NCBI RefSeq assembly: GCF_000716335.1
Contig: NZ_KL591028.1
Span: forward strand, 183,781-204,218
Length of the DNA stretch: 20,438 nt
DNA from: Streptomyces sp. NRRL S-118
GTDB taxonomy: Bacteria; Actinomycetota; Actinomycetes; Streptomycetales; Streptomycetaceae
Direction of reading: 5' to 3'
The stretch's first letter is position 1. Each line of letters opens with the position of its first letter. Shown here in pieces: positions 1-8,251 of the stretch. The position numbers and the translations under genes are program-made. The notes below the pieces were generated by a model. The model had not been told where the DNA came from and searched no databases. It saw nothing but the letters and a program-made list of their open reading frames with translations.

Positions 1-3000
1 GTCCGCGACCGGCCCGAAGCCGATCGCCTGCCACGGGCGGCCCGTCGCGCGCTCCACGGCGGCGAAGGCGTCGAGGAAGGCATTGGCCGCCGCGTAGTCG
101 CCGAGCGCCCCTGCCATTCCCGGCACCACCGAGGCGATCGAGGAGAACACCACGCACGCGGCGGGCCGGTGGCCATGCCGGTGCAGCGCCCCGGCGAGCA
201 GCACGGTGCCGCGCACCTTGGCCGACAGTGCCCGCTCGATCTCCTCGTCCGTCTTGGCACGCAACGAGCCCGGCCTCACGGTCCCGGCGGCGTGGAAGAC
301 ACCGTCCAGGGGCGGCAGTCCGGCGACGAGCGCGTCGACGTCGCCCCCGGCGGACACGTCGGCCGACCGGTACGAGGCGCGGGCGCCCAGGGCCCGCAGT
401 TCGGCCAGCAGTTCCCGGGGCGGGTACGCGGCCCGCCCGGTGAGGACGAGTTCCGGGGTGCCACGGCTCGCCAGCTCGCGCGCGAGCGCGGAACCGAGGC
501 CCCCCGCGCCCCCGGTGATCAAGTACGTGCCGTCGGCGGGAAGCCGGCCCCCGCGGCCCGCCGCACCTCCGGCGGAAGGGGCGCCCGCCCCGGCCGACGG
601 GTCTCCGGGTCCGGCCGACGGGTCCCCGGGGCCGACTGACGGGTCCCCGGGTCCGGACACGAGCCGCTCACCGGCGGCCCCGAGTCCGCGAGGCGTACGG
701 GACAGGCGGCGGCCCGCCCGCCACGCGATCGGGTCGGCGGTACCGGGGACGTGCTGCGCGTACAACTCGCCCACCACGGCCTCGAGCCTGTCGTGCGCGG
801 GGTCGCAGGACGACAGGTCGACGGCGCGGCAGGAGAGCCCGGGGTGTTCCTCGGCCAGCGCCAGGGCGAAGCCGTACAGCAGGGCCTGTGCGGGCCGCGG
901 CCGTTCCGGCGCGGACCCGGTCGCGTGCACGTCCTGCGTGACCACCAGCACCCGCTCGCAGTCGGGGCCGAGCAGCGCGAGGATCCCCCGAAGGGCCGCC
1001 ACGGCGGCGCGACGGGCGGCGTCCACGCCGTCCGGGGCGCCGTGCGGGCCGGTGAGGCCGGGAGCCTCTCCGGCCAGCCAGACGAGCGTGTCCGACCCGG
1101 AGGGGCCGGCCTCACCGGAGTGCGCCGGGCCGTCGCACCGCTGCACCGTGACACCGCGGCCGGCGAGCCGTCCGGCGAGGGCCAGCGCCAGGGCGGAGTC
1201 GGTGTCCCCGGCCAGCCGTACCGACCGGGGCCCTTGCGCGGGCGTGAGGGGCGTGTCCTGCCAGACCGGTCGGTGCAGTACGGGCCGGGCGCCGGTGTGA
1301 GCGCCGGAGCCGGCCTCGGCCCGGTCGTCGGAGGACTCCGTGCCGGAGGTGAGGCCCGGGCGGGACGGGGCGTGCGGAGACCCGGGACCGGAGCGGAGGC
1401 GCTCGGCCCCGTCGGTGCGGCGTACCGGCCAGAAGCGTTCGCGCTCGAAGGGGTACGTCGGAACCGGCACGCGGGACCGGCCGGTGTCCAGCGCCGTCCG
1501 GTCCAGCCGGACCCCCCGCGCCCACAGCCGGCCCACCGTCTCCAGCAGGTCCCGGGTTCCGGGATCGGCGCCCGGTTCCGCCCTCTTCACGGCCGGCAGC
1601 ACCGCGACGTCCGAGGGCGTCCCGCGTCCGGCGGCGACGGCACGGACGGGGCCGGTGAGCGAACCGCCCGGGCCGAGGTCGACGAAGGTGTCGTACCCCT
1701 CGTCCAGCAGCCGTGCGACGGCGGCGCCGAACAGGACCGGCCGGACGGCGTGCCGCCGCCAGTGACGGGGCGTCAGCTCCGGCTGCCACCGGCCGGTGAC
1801 GGTGCTCAGCAGCGGCACGGCCGCGGGGCGGGCCGTCACCGCCTTGGCGGCGCACTCCAGGGGATCCAGGGCCGGTTCCAGCAACGGGGAATGGAAGGCG
1901 TGGGACACGCCGAGCCGGCGCGCGGCGACGCCGCGTGCGGCGAGGTCGGCGACGGCCTCGTCCACGGTGGGCGCCGGGCCTGCCAGGACCACGTGGCCGG
2001 GCCCGTTGACGGCGGCCACGCACAGCCGGCCACCCGATGCGGCCACCAGCCCGGCGACCTCCTCCTCACCGGCCCTGACCGCGGCCATGGCACCCGGGAG
2101 GGCGAACTCGCCCATGAGACGTCCCCGTTCGGCGGCGAAAGCCACCGCGTCCGGCAGGGTCAGCGCCTCCGCGACACAGGCGGCGGCGATCTCGCCGACA
2201 CTGTGCCCGACCACGGCGTCGGGCGCGATTCCCCACGCGGCCAGTTGCCGCGCCAGGCCGACGCCGTATGCGACCAGCAAGGGCTGCGCCACCTCTGTCC
2301 CGACCGGCCCAGCAGCGCCGGTTCCCGCATCCAGGCACCATGCGGCGAGGGTGCGTCCGAGGACCGGCCCGAGGACGGAGGACGCCTCGTCCACCACCTC
2401 ACGGAACACCGGAGCCGAGCGGTACAGCCCGCTGATCACGCCGTGCTGCCCAGCCCCCTGCCCGGGCAGCAGGAACGCCAGCCGCGGACGGGAACGTGCC
2501 TCCGACCCGTGCGCCCCGGGGACGCCGCGCCCGGCGGCGAACGCTTCGAGGCGTTCCGCGAGGTCGCCCTCCGCGATGAGCGTGAGCCGGTGCGGCCGGT
2601 CGTCCCGTGCCGACCCGACCGTGGCGCACACGTCCCCTTCGTCCAGGTCCGGACGCGCCCGCAGGTGCGCGGCGAGCTCACCGGCCGCCGTACGCAGCGC
2701 CGAAGGGGTACGGGCCGACAGCGTCAGGAGGTGCTGACCGCCCGGGCGGGCAGCGGAGCGGTCCCCGGGCGACGCCGGGGGCCCGGAGCGGCGCAGGGCG
2801 GGCCGGGCCGGGGCTTCCTCCAGGACCGCGTGGGCGTTCGTCCCGCCGAAGCCGAAGGCGTTGACCCCGGCGACGAGAGGTCCGGGCGCGCGCCACTCCT
2901 GGTGCCGGTCGACCAGCGCGAAGCCGGGTGCGGAACGCTCCAGGTACGGGGCCGGCGGTCCGGCCTGCGGAGCCGGCGGCAACTGCCGGTGCCCCAGCGC

Positions 3001-6000
3001 CAGTACGACCTTGAGGAGGGCGGGCATCCCGGCCGCGTTGAGCAGGTGTCCCACGTTGGCCTTCACCGAGCCGAGCCGGCGAGGCAGCCCGTCGGGCCGC
3101 GGTGGAAAGGCCTCCCCGAGGGAACGGGCTTCCACCGGGTCGCCGACCGGGGTGCCGGTGCCGTGCGCTTCGACGTACGACACGGCCGCCGGGTCGACGC
3201 CGGACTCGGCGTAGGCGCGGGCGATCACCTCGCACTGCGTGCGTGGGTTCGGCGCGAGCAGGCTCAGCGACCGGCCGTCGTTGTTGACCGCCGTGGCGCG
3301 TACGAGGGCGAGGACGGGGTCGTCGGAGCGACGGGCGTCGCCGAGCCGGCCGAGCACGAGGGCGCCGCCGCCTTCGCCGGGGACGAAGCCGTCGGAGTCT
3401 GCACCGAAGGGCCGGCACCGTCCGGTCGGTGACAGCGCGCCTGCGCCCGCCAGCAGCCGCGAAGCGGTGGGGGACAGGTGCAGGTTGACGCCGCCGACGA
3501 CCGCGAGGTCGCACTCGCCGGACAGGAGGCTGCGCCGCGCCAGGTGGAGGGCCACGAGCGCCGACGAGCACGCCGTGTCGACGGCGAGGGCCGGGCCGTC
3601 GAGGTCCAGGAGGTGCGAGACGCGGGCGGCGACGAGGTTCGGCAGGTTGCCGGTGAGCGCGGCCCGGTGGGCGGCGAGTCCGCCGTCCACCGCCGCGTCG
3701 AGGACCTCGCGGTACCCGCTGTCGCCGACGGCCGCGAACACGCCGATCCTGCGGCCGGCACGGCGCGGACCGGCGTAACCGGCGCGCTCCAGTGCCTCGT
3801 GGGCCAGCTCCAGGAAGAGACGGGCCTGGGGGTCCGTCGCCCGCGCCTCCTCGTCGTCCATGCCGAAGAAGGCCGCGTCGAACGCGGCGGGGTCGAGCGT
3901 GGCGGCGTCGAGCGTGGCGGGGGCGGGGGAAACGCCGGAGTCGTCGGGGCCCGGGGCGGCGGGCCCGGTGTCGTCCGGGCTGGTGCCGTCGGGGCCGGGG
4001 GCGCCGGTCCCCGTGCCGTCGAGGCGGTGGAGGCCCCGGGTCGCTTCCCGGCGGCCCTGCGGCCCCCGGGAGATGACGTCGCCACCGGTCACGAGCAGGT
4101 CCCAGAAGGCTTCGGGCGTCGCCGCCCCGGGGAACCGGCAGGCCGTCGAGAGGACGGCCACGGCATCGCCGCCCGCCACGTCGCTCGCGCACCCTCGTCC
4201 GTTCGGGGAATCAGCTGCCGGTGCGTCCGCGCCTCCGTCCCCGTCTCGTGCCGCTGCCGGCCGCGCACCGAGCAGGCCCAGCACATGTCCCGCGAGGGCC
4301 GGGACGGTGTCGTGGTCCACCACGGCCCGGGGCTCCACGGAGACGCCGAAGGTCTCCTCCACGGCGACGACGACGGCCATCGCCTTGAGCGAGGAGCCAC
4401 CGAGCGCGAAGAACCGGTCGTGCGGACCGATGGCGTCCGCCGGGAGCTCCAGCGTCCGCGCCCAGATGCGGAGGACGGCCTCCTCGACGGCACCGCGCGA
4501 ACGCGGAGCACCGGGTGCGTCGCCGGTCGTGGTGCCAGGTCCGCCGGCATCGTCGGCGGACACCACCGGCCACTCGCGCACTCGCGCTTCCACGGCCGCG
4601 TACGCCCCCGCCTCGAAGCGGTCGCGCAGCAGGCCGCGCCGCAGCTTCCCGCTGGTGGTGCGGGGAAAGCCGCCGGGAGGCAGGGGAAGCACCCGTACGT
4701 CGTCGTGTCCCAGTGCCTCCCGCAGCCGGGTGGCCGCCGCGCGCAGCACGGGGGCGGCGGCGGGTGTGGGACGGGACCACTGGACGAGGCCCACGACGCG
4801 CTCCGCTCCGGTGGCCGGTTCGGTGGACCCGACGACCGCGACCGTGCCCGGGGGCAGTCCGGGCGTCCCGGCGAGGGTCTCCTCCAGGTCCGGAGCGTGG
4901 AACGTACGACCGTTGACGAAGACGACGTCCTTGTAGCGGCCGGTGACGCACAGCCGGCCCTCGTTCAGGAAGCCCAGGTCACCGGTGCGGAGCCAGCCCC
5001 CGGCGAAAGCGGCGGCGGTCGCGTCGGCGTCACGGTGGTAGCCCCGGCCGAGCTGGGGTCCCCGCACCTCCACGTGGCCGACCCGCCGGTCGTCCAGCCG
5101 CCTGCCCGCGCCGTCGGTGATGCGGACCTCGCACCCGGGGACGGGGCGTCCCAGGTCCATCAGCTCCACGGCGTGCGGGCCGGCCCCGGTGGGCTCGGCG
5201 CGGCCCCTGCCGAGCGCCGCCCGGTCCAGGGTCAGCGGGGCGGCCACCTCGCCGAGCGGGGGGAACGTCACGGCGAGGGTCGCCTCGGCCAGCCCGTACA
5301 CGGGGAGCGGGGCCCGCGGGTCCAGCCCGGCGGGCCGGGTCTTCGCCGTGAACTCCCGCCACACGCGGGGGCCGATGGGTTCCGCACCCACCAGCAGCAG
5401 CCGCACGTGGCTCAGGTCCAGCGCCGCGATGTCGCTGTCCGGAATCCGCTGCACCGCCAGGCGCAGCGCGAAGTTCGCGGCCGAGAGGACGGTCGCGCGG
5501 TGCCGGGCTGTCGTCTCCAGCCACAACGCGGGGCGCTTGGCGAAGCTGAGCGGCTCCAGCCGCACCTGCTTCAGCCGCGCGGCCATGGGCGCCAGGTGCG
5601 TGCCGATGAGCCCCATGTCGTGGAAGTAGGGCATCCAGCCGAGGACCACGTCCTCATCGGTGAGCGCCGCCGCAGCGCGGATCTGCGCGAGGTTGGCCAG
5701 GACGCTCGCGTGGGTCAGCTCGACGCCCTTGGGCGCACCGGTGCTGCCGGAGGAGAACTGGAGGAACGCGACGTCGTGCGCTCGGGGACGCGGCAGCCGC
5801 CCGGGCGGACGGCCGTTGCGGAGGTTCTCGAGCCGCAGGGCGCGTACCTGCCCGGGGAGGTCGCCCAGCAGCGCCTCGTCCGCTTCCCCGGCTGCCCCAC
5901 CGATGAGGAGGGCGGGCCGGCCGAGGTGTTCGTGCACCGGCGCCACACGGTGGCGGACCGGGGCCAGCGGCACGGGTATCAGACCCGCCGCCAGCGCGCC

Positions 6001-6240
6001 CCAGAACATGGGCTGGAAGTCCTCGCCCCGCTCCGCGACCAGGGGCAGCGGCGTGCCGGGCGACAGCCCGGCGTCGATCAGCCCGCCCGCGACCCGCAGC
6101 GCCTCGGACCGCAGTTCGGCGAAGGTGACGGCCCGCTCGGTGCCGTCGCCGCGCACGTGCACGACGACCTGCTCCGGCGCCTCCTCGGCCGCCCGCAGCA
6201 GGACGTCCAGGAGGTTCGCTTCACTGTTCGAGGGTTGCAT
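1..6240 (-). CDS. Type I PKS with FAAL loading domain: FAAL-ACP-KS-AT-KR (C-terminus beyond window)
   Basis: The open frame runs 2080 residues from ATG 6240 off the left edge. Residues 1-550 are a fatty-acyl-AMP ligase: QFSSGSTGAPKG (161-172), the FAAL-typical GWMPYFHDMGLIG (201-213), GRYKD (434-438) and C-terminal SGKLRR with Lys532. An ACP follows with LGGSSLKA; Ser617 is the phosphopantetheine site. The KS (about 690-1110) has DTACSSA with Cys891, EAHGTG with His1026 and NVGHL with His1065. The AT (about 1255-1560) has GHSVGE with Ser1347 and HAFH (1447-1450), which predicts malonyl-CoA. No DH is seen. The KR has TGGAGGLG (1909-1916), Lys2008, Tyr2049 and Asn2053, so it is probably active; it lacks the LDD and Trp stereotype markers. 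Inference: the FAAL adenylates a carboxylic acid and loads it on the ACP for one malonate extension and ketoreduction. The acid and final product are unknown. The start lacks a clear ribosome site (see the TAAAGT entry). Confidence 0.93.
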   Translation of the reverse strand, partial: MQPSNSEANLLDVLLRAAEEAPEQVVVHVRGDGTERAVTFAELRSEALRVAGGLIDAGLSPGTPLPLVAERGEDFQPMFWGALAAGLIPVPLAPVRHRVAPVHEHLGRPALLIGGAAGEADEALLGDLPGQVRALRLENLRNGRPPGRLPRPRAHDVAFLQFSSGSTGAPKGVELTHASVLANLAQIRAAAALTDEDVVLGWMPYFHDMGLIGTHLAPMAARLKQVRLEPLSFAKRPALWLETTARHRATVLSAANFALRLAVQRIPDSDIAALDLSHVRLLLVGAEPIGPRVWREFTAKTRPAGLDPRAPLPVYGLAEATLAVTFPPLGEVAAPLTLDRAALGRGRAEPTGAGPHAVELMDLGRPVPGCEVRITDGAGRRLDDRRVGHVEVRGPQLGRGYHRDADATAAAFAGGWLRTGDLGFLNEGRLCVTGRYKDVVFVNGRTFHAPDLEETLAGTPGLPPGTVAVVGSTEPATGAERVVGLVQWSRPTPAAAPVLRAAATRLREALGHDDVRVLPLPPGGFPRTTSGKLRRGLLRDRFEAGAYAAVEARVREWPVVSADDAGGPGTTTGDAPGAPRSRGAVEEAVLRIWARTLELPADAIGPHDRFFALGGSSLKAMAVVVAVEETFGVSVEPRAVVDHDTVPALAGHVLGLLGARPAAARDGDGGADAPAADSPNGRGCASDVAGGDAVAVLSTACRFPGAATPEAFWDLLVTGGDVISRGPQGRREATRGLHRLDGTGTGAPGPDGTSPDDTGPAAPGPDDSGVSPAPATLDAATLDPAAFDAAFFGMDDEEARATDPQARLFLELAHEALERAGYAGPRRAGRRIGVFAAVGDSGYREVLDAAVDGGLAAHRAALTGNLPNLVAARVSHLLDLDGPALAVDTACSSALVALHLARRSLLSGECDLAVVGGVNLHLSPTASRLLAGAGALSPTGRCRPFGADSDGFVPGEGGGALVLGRLGDARRSDDPVLALVRATAVNNDGRSLSLLAPNPRTQCEVIARAYAESGVDPAAVSYVEAHGTGTPVGDPVEARSLGEAFPPRPDGLPRRLGSVKANVGHLLNAAGMPALLKVVLALGHRQLPPAPQAGPPAPYLERSAPGFALVDRHQEWRAPGPLVAGVNAFGFGGTNAHAVLEEAPARPALRRSGPPASPGDRSAARPGGQHLLTLSARTPSALRTAAGELAAHLRARPDLDEGDVCATVGSARDDRPHRLTLIAEGDLAERLEAFAAGRGVPGAHGSEARSRPRLAFLLPGQGAGQHGVISGLYRSAPVFREVVDEASSVLGPVLGRTLAAWCLDAGTGAAGPVGTEVAQPLLVAYGVGLARQLAAWGIAPDAVVGHSVGEIAAACVAEALTLPDAVAFAAERGRLMGEFALPGAMAAVRAGEEEVAGLVAASGGRLCVAAVNGPGHVVLAGPAPTVDEAVADLAARGVAARRLGVSHAFHSPLLEPALDPLECAAKAVTARPAAVPLLSTVTGRWQPELTPRHWRRHAVRPVLFGAAVARLLDEGYDTFVDLGPGGSLTGPVRAVAAGRGTPSDVAVLPAVKRAEPGADPGTRDLLETVGRLWARGVRLDRTALDTGRSRVPVPTYPFERERFWPVRRTDGAERLRSGPGSPHAPSRPGLTSGTESSDDRAEAGSGAHTGARPVLHRPVWQDTPLTPAQGPRSVRLAGDTDSALALALAGRLAGRGVTVQRCDGPAHSGEAGPSGSDTLVWLAGEAPGLTGPHGAPDGVDAARRAAVAALRGILALLGPDCERVLVVTQDVHATGSAPERPRPAQALLYGFALALAEEHPGLSCRAVDLSSCDPAHDRLEAVVGELYAQHVPGTADPIAWRAGRRLSRTPRGLGAAGERLVSGPGDPSVGPGDPSAGPGDPSAGAGAPSAGGAAGRGGRLPADGTYLITGGAGGLGSALARELASRGTPELVLTGRAAYPPRELLAELRALGARASYRSADVSAGGDVDALVAGLPPLDGVFHAAGTVRPGSLRAKTDEEIERALSAKVRGTVLLAGALHRHGHRPAACVVFSSIASVVPGMAGALGDYAAANAFLDAFAAVERATGRPWQAIGFGPVAD
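596..658 (-). repeat. 21-bp tandem repeat (3 copies) inside the PKS KR
   Basis: Three 21-bp units begin at 596, 617 and 638, each starting GACGGGT. On the coding strand they encode a 7-residue repeat, GPGDPS plus one variable residue, with a degenerate fourth unit (AGAGAPS). The repeat sits between the structural and catalytic halves of the KR, just before TYLITGG, so it probably forms a flexible Gly/Pro/Asp linker. Copy number may vary between strains. Confidence 0.85.
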
Positions 6241-6246
6241 CGCCAG

Positions 6247-6252
6247 ACTTTA
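6247..6252 (-). promoter_or_regulatory. Candidate -10 element (TAAAGT) for a leaderless PKS transcript
   Basis: On the minus strand TAAAGT matches the actinobacterial -10 pattern TANNNT. It ends six bases before the PKS ATG at 6240, the spacing seen when transcription starts at the A of the start codon. No Shine-Dalgarno-like sequence fits between it and the ATG. No good -35 is seen upstream. This is inferred from spacing only. Confidence 0.4.
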
Positions 6253-6311
6253 ACAAGGTCAGCGGCCCGGCCGAGGCGGCACGGGGCCGGATCTCCCGCA
6301 CGCCGCGGCCG

Positions 6312-6651
6312 CTACGCCGGGGGCGTCAGGACTCCCTGCAGCAACGCGCCGTAGTAGGACACCAGAGCCGCGCGGTCCGTACGGAGCAAGGTCTCGTCCC
6401 GCGCCACCCACAGCACGTACAGCGGGCCCGCGGCAGGGCGGCCGCCAGGCGTGCGCGGATGTCGGCATCGGGTCCGGTGAGGCGGCTGCGCAGCGGTTCG
6501 ATCCGGGCAGCGGCCGAGCGGATGGCCTCGCGCGTCGGTGATTCCCGTCCTGGCGGCAGCACGCGGGCAAGGACAGGGGTCTGCCGCGCCGGTGCGGCGT
6601 CGTCGGGGTTCCCGGCGGCGTCCGCCCGTGCCGGCGCTGTGTCCGCGCATT
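6312..6651 (-). pseudogene. TetR-family regulator remnant (C-terminal half, frameshifted)
   Basis: Two adjoining minus-strand frames look like one TetR ligand-binding half. The first gives SPTREAIRSAAARIEPLRSR then LTGPDADIRARLAAAL; after a frame change near 6430-6440 the second gives GPLYVLWVARDETLL and ends YYGALLQGVLTPPA at a TAG (6312-6314). The stretch is open upstream only to a TAA near 6650, and no helix-turn-helix is seen, so the DNA-binding part is gone. The assignment rests on recalled resemblance to TetR C-termini and is moderate. The palindrome ACCGATCGGT at 6733-6742 is the kind of site such a regulator would bind. Confidence 0.45.
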
Positions 6652-6677
6652 ATGGATCGTCGGCATTTCAAGAAGTT

Positions 6678-6696
6678 GCGTCAACATTGTTGACGC
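6678..6696. promoter_or_regulatory. Perfect 7-bp inverted repeat overlapping a -35-like TTGACG
   Basis: GCGTCAA, five bases, TTGACGC form a perfect dyad. The right arm contains TTGACG (6690-6695), a good plus-strand -35, with a weak -10-like CACATT 18 bases on at 6714-6719. It lies about 190 bp before the esterase start, so it may be an operator on that promoter. Confidence 0.4.
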
Positions 6697-6716
6697 GGCC
6701 CTGACGCCGCCCGCAC

Positions 6717-6745
6717 ATTACCTAGCGGTAGAACCGATCGGTAAT
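6717..6745. promoter_or_regulatory. Nested operator-like palindromes (ACCTAGCGGT and ACCGATCGGT)
   Basis: ACCGATCGGT (6733-6742) is a perfect 10-bp palindrome of TetR-operator type. A second half-related site, ACC-TAGC-GGT, starts 13 bp earlier (6720-6729). Outer arms ATTACC (6717-6722) and GGTAAT (6740-6745) are also complementary. The cluster lies just downstream of the TTGACG dyad and upstream of the esterase. Confidence 0.45.
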
Positions 6746-6886
6746 CCCGCACCAGCACCCCATGGTCAGCGGCGTGTGCGCCGTCGCCCGTCCATGGCCG
6801 TCGGCGCCCTCCGGTTCGAGCCGCTCCATCGCGAGGGTGCCGTACGGGTCCAGCCGCCCCCCACCGCTCCCCGGAAGAGAGAGCAC

Positions 6887-7759
6887 ATGCCGAAGCCTGC
6901 CCGAAATGTCATGGCCGCGTCAGTAATCGCCGGCGCGCTGACCCTCGGCCTCGCCGGATCCCCCGCCGCACACGCCACCCCCGCACCCCTGGACTACGTC
7001 GCCCTCGGCGACAGCTACAGCGCGGGCTCGGGCGTCCTCCCCGTGGACCCCACCAACCTGCTGTGCCTGCGCTCCACGGCGAACTACCCCCACGTCATCG
7101 CCTCCAGGACGGACGCCCGCCTCAAGGACGTGACCTGCGGCGGTGCCCAGACCAAGCACTTCGCCGAAGCCCAGTACCCGGGCGTCGCACCGCAGACGGA
7201 CGCCCTCACCGCGGACACCGACCTTGTGACGCTCACGATCGGCGGCAACGACGACAACACCTTCATCAACGCCATCATCGCCTGCGGCTCCGCAGGCCTC
7301 CTCAGTGGCGGGAAGGGCAGCCCCTGCAAGGACAGGAACGGCACCTCCTTCGACGACAAGATCGACGCGAACACCTACCCGGCGCTCAAGAACGCACTGC
7401 GGAACATCCGCGCCAAGGCGCCCGGCGCCCGGGTCGCGGTGCTGGGGTACCCCTGGATCACCCCGGCCGTCGCCGACTCCTCCTGCTTCGCCAAACTTCC
7501 GATCGCCTCCGGCGACGTGCCGTACGTACGCGGCATACAGGCGCACCTCAACGCGGTCATCAAGCGCGCCGCCGAGGAAACCGGCGCGACCTACGTGGAC
7601 TTCTCCGACGTGTCCGAGGGCCACGACGCCTGCAAGGCCGCCGGCACGCGGTGGATCGAGCCGCTCCTCTTCGGGCACAGCGTCGTCCCCGTCCACCCGA
7701 ACGCCCTCGGGGAGCGGCGCATGGCCGAGCGGGCCCTGACCGTTCTCGGACTCGGCTGA
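6887..7759 (+). CDS. Secreted SGNH/GDSL-family esterase or lipase
   Basis: A 290-residue secreted hydrolase of the Streptomyces SGNH lipase/esterase type. Start ATG 6887 was chosen because a purine-rich site (GGAAGAGAG) precedes it and a Sec signal peptide follows at once, with a hydrophobic stretch at 8-25 and likely cleavage after AHA (28-30). Block I is GDSYSAGSG with nucleophile Ser43; block II is CGGAQT (84-89); block III is GGND with Asn121; block V is HPNALG with His270. The usual Asp three residues before the His is Val267, so catalysis may use a Ser-His dyad, as known for the S. scabies esterase. Six cysteines (60, 84, 133, 147, 200, 249) would allow three disulfides, as in related extracellular lipases. 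It is monocistronic, between a dyad-rich promoter region and a hairpin. The natural ester substrate is not predictable. Confidence 0.92.
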   Translation: MPKPARNVMAASVIAGALTLGLAGSPAAHATPAPLDYVALGDSYSAGSGVLPVDPTNLLCLRSTANYPHVIASRTDARLKDVTCGGAQTKHFAEAQYPGVAPQTDALTADTDLVTLTIGGNDDNTFINAIIACGSAGLLSGGKGSPCKDRNGTSFDDKIDANTYPALKNALRNIRAKAPGARVAVLGYPWITPAVADSSCFAKLPIASGDVPYVRGIQAHLNAVIKRAAEETGATYVDFSDVSEGHDACKAAGTRWIEPLLFGHSVVPVHPNALGERRMAERALTVLGLG

Positions 7760-7847
7760 CCGGGGTCCGGGTCCGAGTCCGTCGGAGTCCGGGCGAGGCG
7801 CTGCCCGACCGACCACGGACAGCAGCGGCCAACGAGACCGACGCCTC

Positions 7848-7896
7848 CAGGCTCTCAGTCGCACACGGCCCTCGGGCGCCCGCGGCTGAGAGCCTG
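7848..7896. terminator. Hairpin between convergent genes, 11-bp perfect stem
   Basis: CAGGCTCTCAG (7848-7858) and CTGAGAGCCTG (7886-7896) are exact complements around a 27-base loop that itself contains GGGCGCCC. It lies between the esterase stop (7759, plus) and the end of the sigma-factor operon (7940, minus). A bidirectional terminator is the simplest reading; no U-tract is present, as is usual in Streptomyces. Confidence 0.6.
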
Positions 7897-7939
7897 TGCC
7901 TGCTGTCGGCACGGGGCGCGCCGGCACACCGGCGAAGCT

Positions 7940-8251
7940 TCAGTGCGCCTGGGTGGCGACCGGCTCGGGAGCACGCTCGCCGCCGCCGGCGCTCACCACC
8001 GTGCACCGGCCGTCCTCGCAGGAACGCCGCAGGCGCCCCCTCGAAACGGTCTGCACCAGCCCGATCGTCCAGCACATCGGGCACCCGCGCAGCGCCAGCA
8101 CGCCGACCGGCAACAGCAGCAGCGCGACCGGACCGGCCACCGGAAGGAGCGCGAAGGATCCGATCAGCCCGCCGAAACCGACCGCCCCACGGGTCAGGTG
8201 TCGCGGCAGGGACGAACTCGCGAAGTCAGGTCCCTCAGTGCGCTTCTTCAT
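7940..8251 (-). CDS. Cysteine-rich small membrane protein, DUF2892-like, partner of the ECF sigma
   Basis: A 103-residue protein. Start ATG 8251 fits GGAGG eight bases upstream and overlaps the end of the sigma gene by 17 bp, implying translational coupling. A hydrophobic segment (about 22-54) holds one long or two short membrane helices and leads into RGCPMCWTIGLVQ (55-67), which resembles the DUF2892/YgaP membrane domain, although the match is loose. Cys57 and Cys60 form a CxxC at the membrane edge; Cys78 and Cys83 follow in SCEDGRC. The hydrophilic tail has no known motif. Because it is co-translated with an ECF sigma factor, it may anchor or modulate that factor in response to thiol or metal state; this is inference. 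It does not resemble a classical zinc anti-sigma domain (no HxxxCxxC). Confidence 0.75.
   Translation of the reverse strand: MKKRTEGPDFASSSLPRHLTRGAVGFGGLIGSFALLPVAGPVALLLLPVGVLALRGCPMCWTIGLVQTVSRGRLRRSCEDGRCTVVSAGGGERAPEPVATQAH

Noticed and set aside
1000..1640. A DH domain between AT and KR of the PKS
   Set aside because: No HxxxGxxxxP-type motif; the segment after the AT (PVLHRPVWQ onward) fits the structural half of the KR.
751..6354. Very long plus-strand open frames (893 and 958 codons) opposite the PKS
   Set aside because: They are antisense shadows of the PKS frame, typical of very GC-rich coding DNA. Their translations are Gly/Arg/Pro-rich with no domains, while the minus strand has full FAAL, KS, AT and KR motifs.
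7765..7795. Hairpin right after the esterase stop
   Set aside because: Only a 4-bp core (TCCG-T-CGGA) pairs; the 11-bp stem at 7848-7896 is far stronger.
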